From an uncultured Pseudomonas sp. (lineage in GTDB: Bacteria; Pseudomonadota; Gammaproteobacteria; Pseudomonadales; Pseudomonadaceae), in the NCBI RefSeq assembly GCF_946885885.1, contig NZ_CAMPHN010000057.1, positions 1 to 24,912 on the forward strand: a stretch of DNA of 24,912 bases, written 5' to 3'. Positions 23,997-24,912 of this stretch are shown here, in pieces. Position 1 is the first letter of the stretch, and each line of letters opens with the position of its first letter. Made by a program: the position numbers and the translations under genes. Below the pieces are notes generated by a model, which saw only the letters and a program-made list of their open reading frames with translations, did no database searches and was not told the DNA's origin.

Positions 23997-24912
23997 ATGA
24001 GCAAATACCGCAACCGCCTTCCCCAACTGAACGAGCAGTTATTCATCACCGATGGCGGCCTTGAAACGACGCTGATTTTTCACGAGAACCTGGAGCTTCC
24101 GCTGTTCGCCTCGTTCGACTTGCTGAAAGACAGCGATGGAACGGCCATGCTGCACCGCTATTTTTCCGGCTATGCGCAGATGGCCCGCGAGCAAGGCCTG
24201 GGCCTGATTCTGGAAGCGCCGACCTGGCGTGCCAACGCCGACTGGGCGAGCAGACTGGGCTACGACGCGAGCGCACTGGACGAGGCCAATCGCAAGGCCA
24301 TCGCATTGTTGCTGGCCATCCGCGACGAATACGAAACCCCGGACACCCGCATCGTCATCAGCGGCAACCTCGGCCCGCGCGGCGACGGTTACCGGCCCGA
24401 TTCGCGCATGAGCGTGCAGCAAGCGCGGGATTACCATGCAACGCAAATCCAGACCTTCGCCCAGACGGACGCCGACATGGTCGCGGCATTCACGCTGAAT
24501 TACACGGAGGAAGCCATCGGCATCGTGATGGCGGCGAAAGACGCCGCCATGCCGGTGGCGATTTCATTCACGCTGGAAACCGACGGGCGACTGCCGTCCG
24601 GAGAAACGCTGCAACAGGCCATGCTGCGCACCGACGAAGCCACCCAAGGGTACGCGGTTTACTACATGATCAACTGCGCGCACCCGACCCATTTCGACAA
24701 CGTGCTGCGTAGCGGCGGCGAATGGCTGCAACGCATCCGCGGCTTGCGCGCCAATGCATCGCGACGCAGCCATGCGGAACTGGATGAGAGCACCGATCTC
24801 GATGCCGGCGACGCGGAAGAATTGGGTATCCAGTACGCCGCCTTGCAGTCGGCGCTACCGCGCCTGTCGGTTGTCGGCGGTTGCTGCGGCACCGACCATC
24901 GTCATGTGGCGG
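23997..24912 (+). CDS. Homocysteine S-methyltransferase (partial, runs off right edge)
   Basis: 305 residues are visible. The protein transfers a methyl group to homocysteine in a zinc-dependent reaction, commonly from S-methylmethionine. The start shows the family motif FITDGGLETTLIF. Later come NCAHPTHF, with a zinc-binding cysteine, and VGGCCGT, with the paired cysteine ligands, near the visible end. All three zinc ligands are present, so the protein is likely active, and only a short C-terminal tail should be missing. It is divergent from the GlxA-type regulator. mmuM is possible, but the methyl donor cannot be told from sequence alone. Confidence 0.92.
   Translation, partial: MSKYRNRLPQLNEQLFITDGGLETTLIFHENLELPLFASFDLLKDSDGTAMLHRYFSGYAQMAREQGLGLILEAPTWRANADWASRLGYDASALDEANRKAIALLLAIRDEYETPDTRIVISGNLGPRGDGYRPDSRMSVQQARDYHATQIQTFAQTDADMVAAFTLNYTEEAIGIVMAAKDAAMPVAISFTLETDGRLPSGETLQQAMLRTDEATQGYAVYYMINCAHPTHFDNVLRSGGEWLQRIRGLRANASRRSHAELDESTDLDAGDAEELGIQYAALQSALPRLSVVGGCCGTDHRHVA

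Noticed and set aside
1..24912. CRISPR arrays, tRNA or rRNA genes, integrases, transposases, toxin-antitoxin pairs
   Set aside because: No regularly spaced repeats, cloverleaf-like sequence or matching protein motifs were seen on either strand.

Overview
The window is GC-rich, densely coded proteobacterial DNA that looks like a Pseudomonas chromosome. The main support is gene order. A desB / desC / desT fatty-acid desaturase module runs into ureE-ureF-ureG and a HupE/UreJ membrane protein, which is the neighbourhood I recall from P. aeruginosa (about PA4888-PA4894). Pseudomonas-style palindromic intergenic repeats agree. Nothing here fixes the species.

Layout. (1) 1-3203: desaturase region holding parts of two desC-desB-desT modules. 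The left module keeps a ferredoxin-reductase gene running off the left edge (desC copy A), a DesT-type operator and a 5' stub of desT. The right module has intact desB, a gutted desC and an intact desT that ends at a clear terminator. (2) 3249-5808: urease accessory operon ureE-ureF-ureG-hupE behind a good sigma-54 (-24/-12) promoter; a decayed second copy of the ureF start lies between ureE and ureF. (3) 5938-6795: a secreted solute-binding-like protein. (4) 6796-7577: about 780 bases without genes, holding three perfect DnaA boxes inside inverted repeats, a strong AT-armed hairpin, a REP-like palindrome, a minus-strand terminator and one end of a MITE-like repeat.

(5) 7578-15616: a tripartite RND efflux cluster. 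The outer-membrane channel is on minus; a TetR regulator, the periplasmic adaptor, the RND pump, a short-chain dehydrogenase and a second TetR gene are on plus. The same operator (GTGACCA-N10-TGGTCAC) lies before the channel/regulator pair and again before the adaptor, so one TetR protein probably controls both arms. (6) 15689-15874: a MITE-like palindromic element of about 165 bp flanked by an 11-bp direct repeat, inserted at the stop codon of the next gene. (7) 15871-18165: secreted alpha/beta hydrolase (minus) divergent from an AraC regulator. (8) 18166-18566: intergenic, with the C-terminal remnant of a probable GFA-domain protein. (9) 18567-20717: TetR regulator divergent from a thioredoxin-reductase-like CxxC flavoprotein and an ICMT-type membrane methyltransferase, with an AT-rich operator between. 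(10) 20718-24912: unexplained 500 bases, a Tat-exported M28-like peptidase, a GlxA-type AraC regulator, and a homocysteine S-methyltransferase cut by the right edge.

From region 5 onward the window reads as accessory: repeated small modules of a regulator beside one to three enzymes or transporters, with repeats and gene remnants at the joints. I did not find a clearly new defence or mobile system. The strongest unexplained signals are the DnaA-box cluster, the MITE with its target duplication, the two-copy desaturase locus and the ureF leader.
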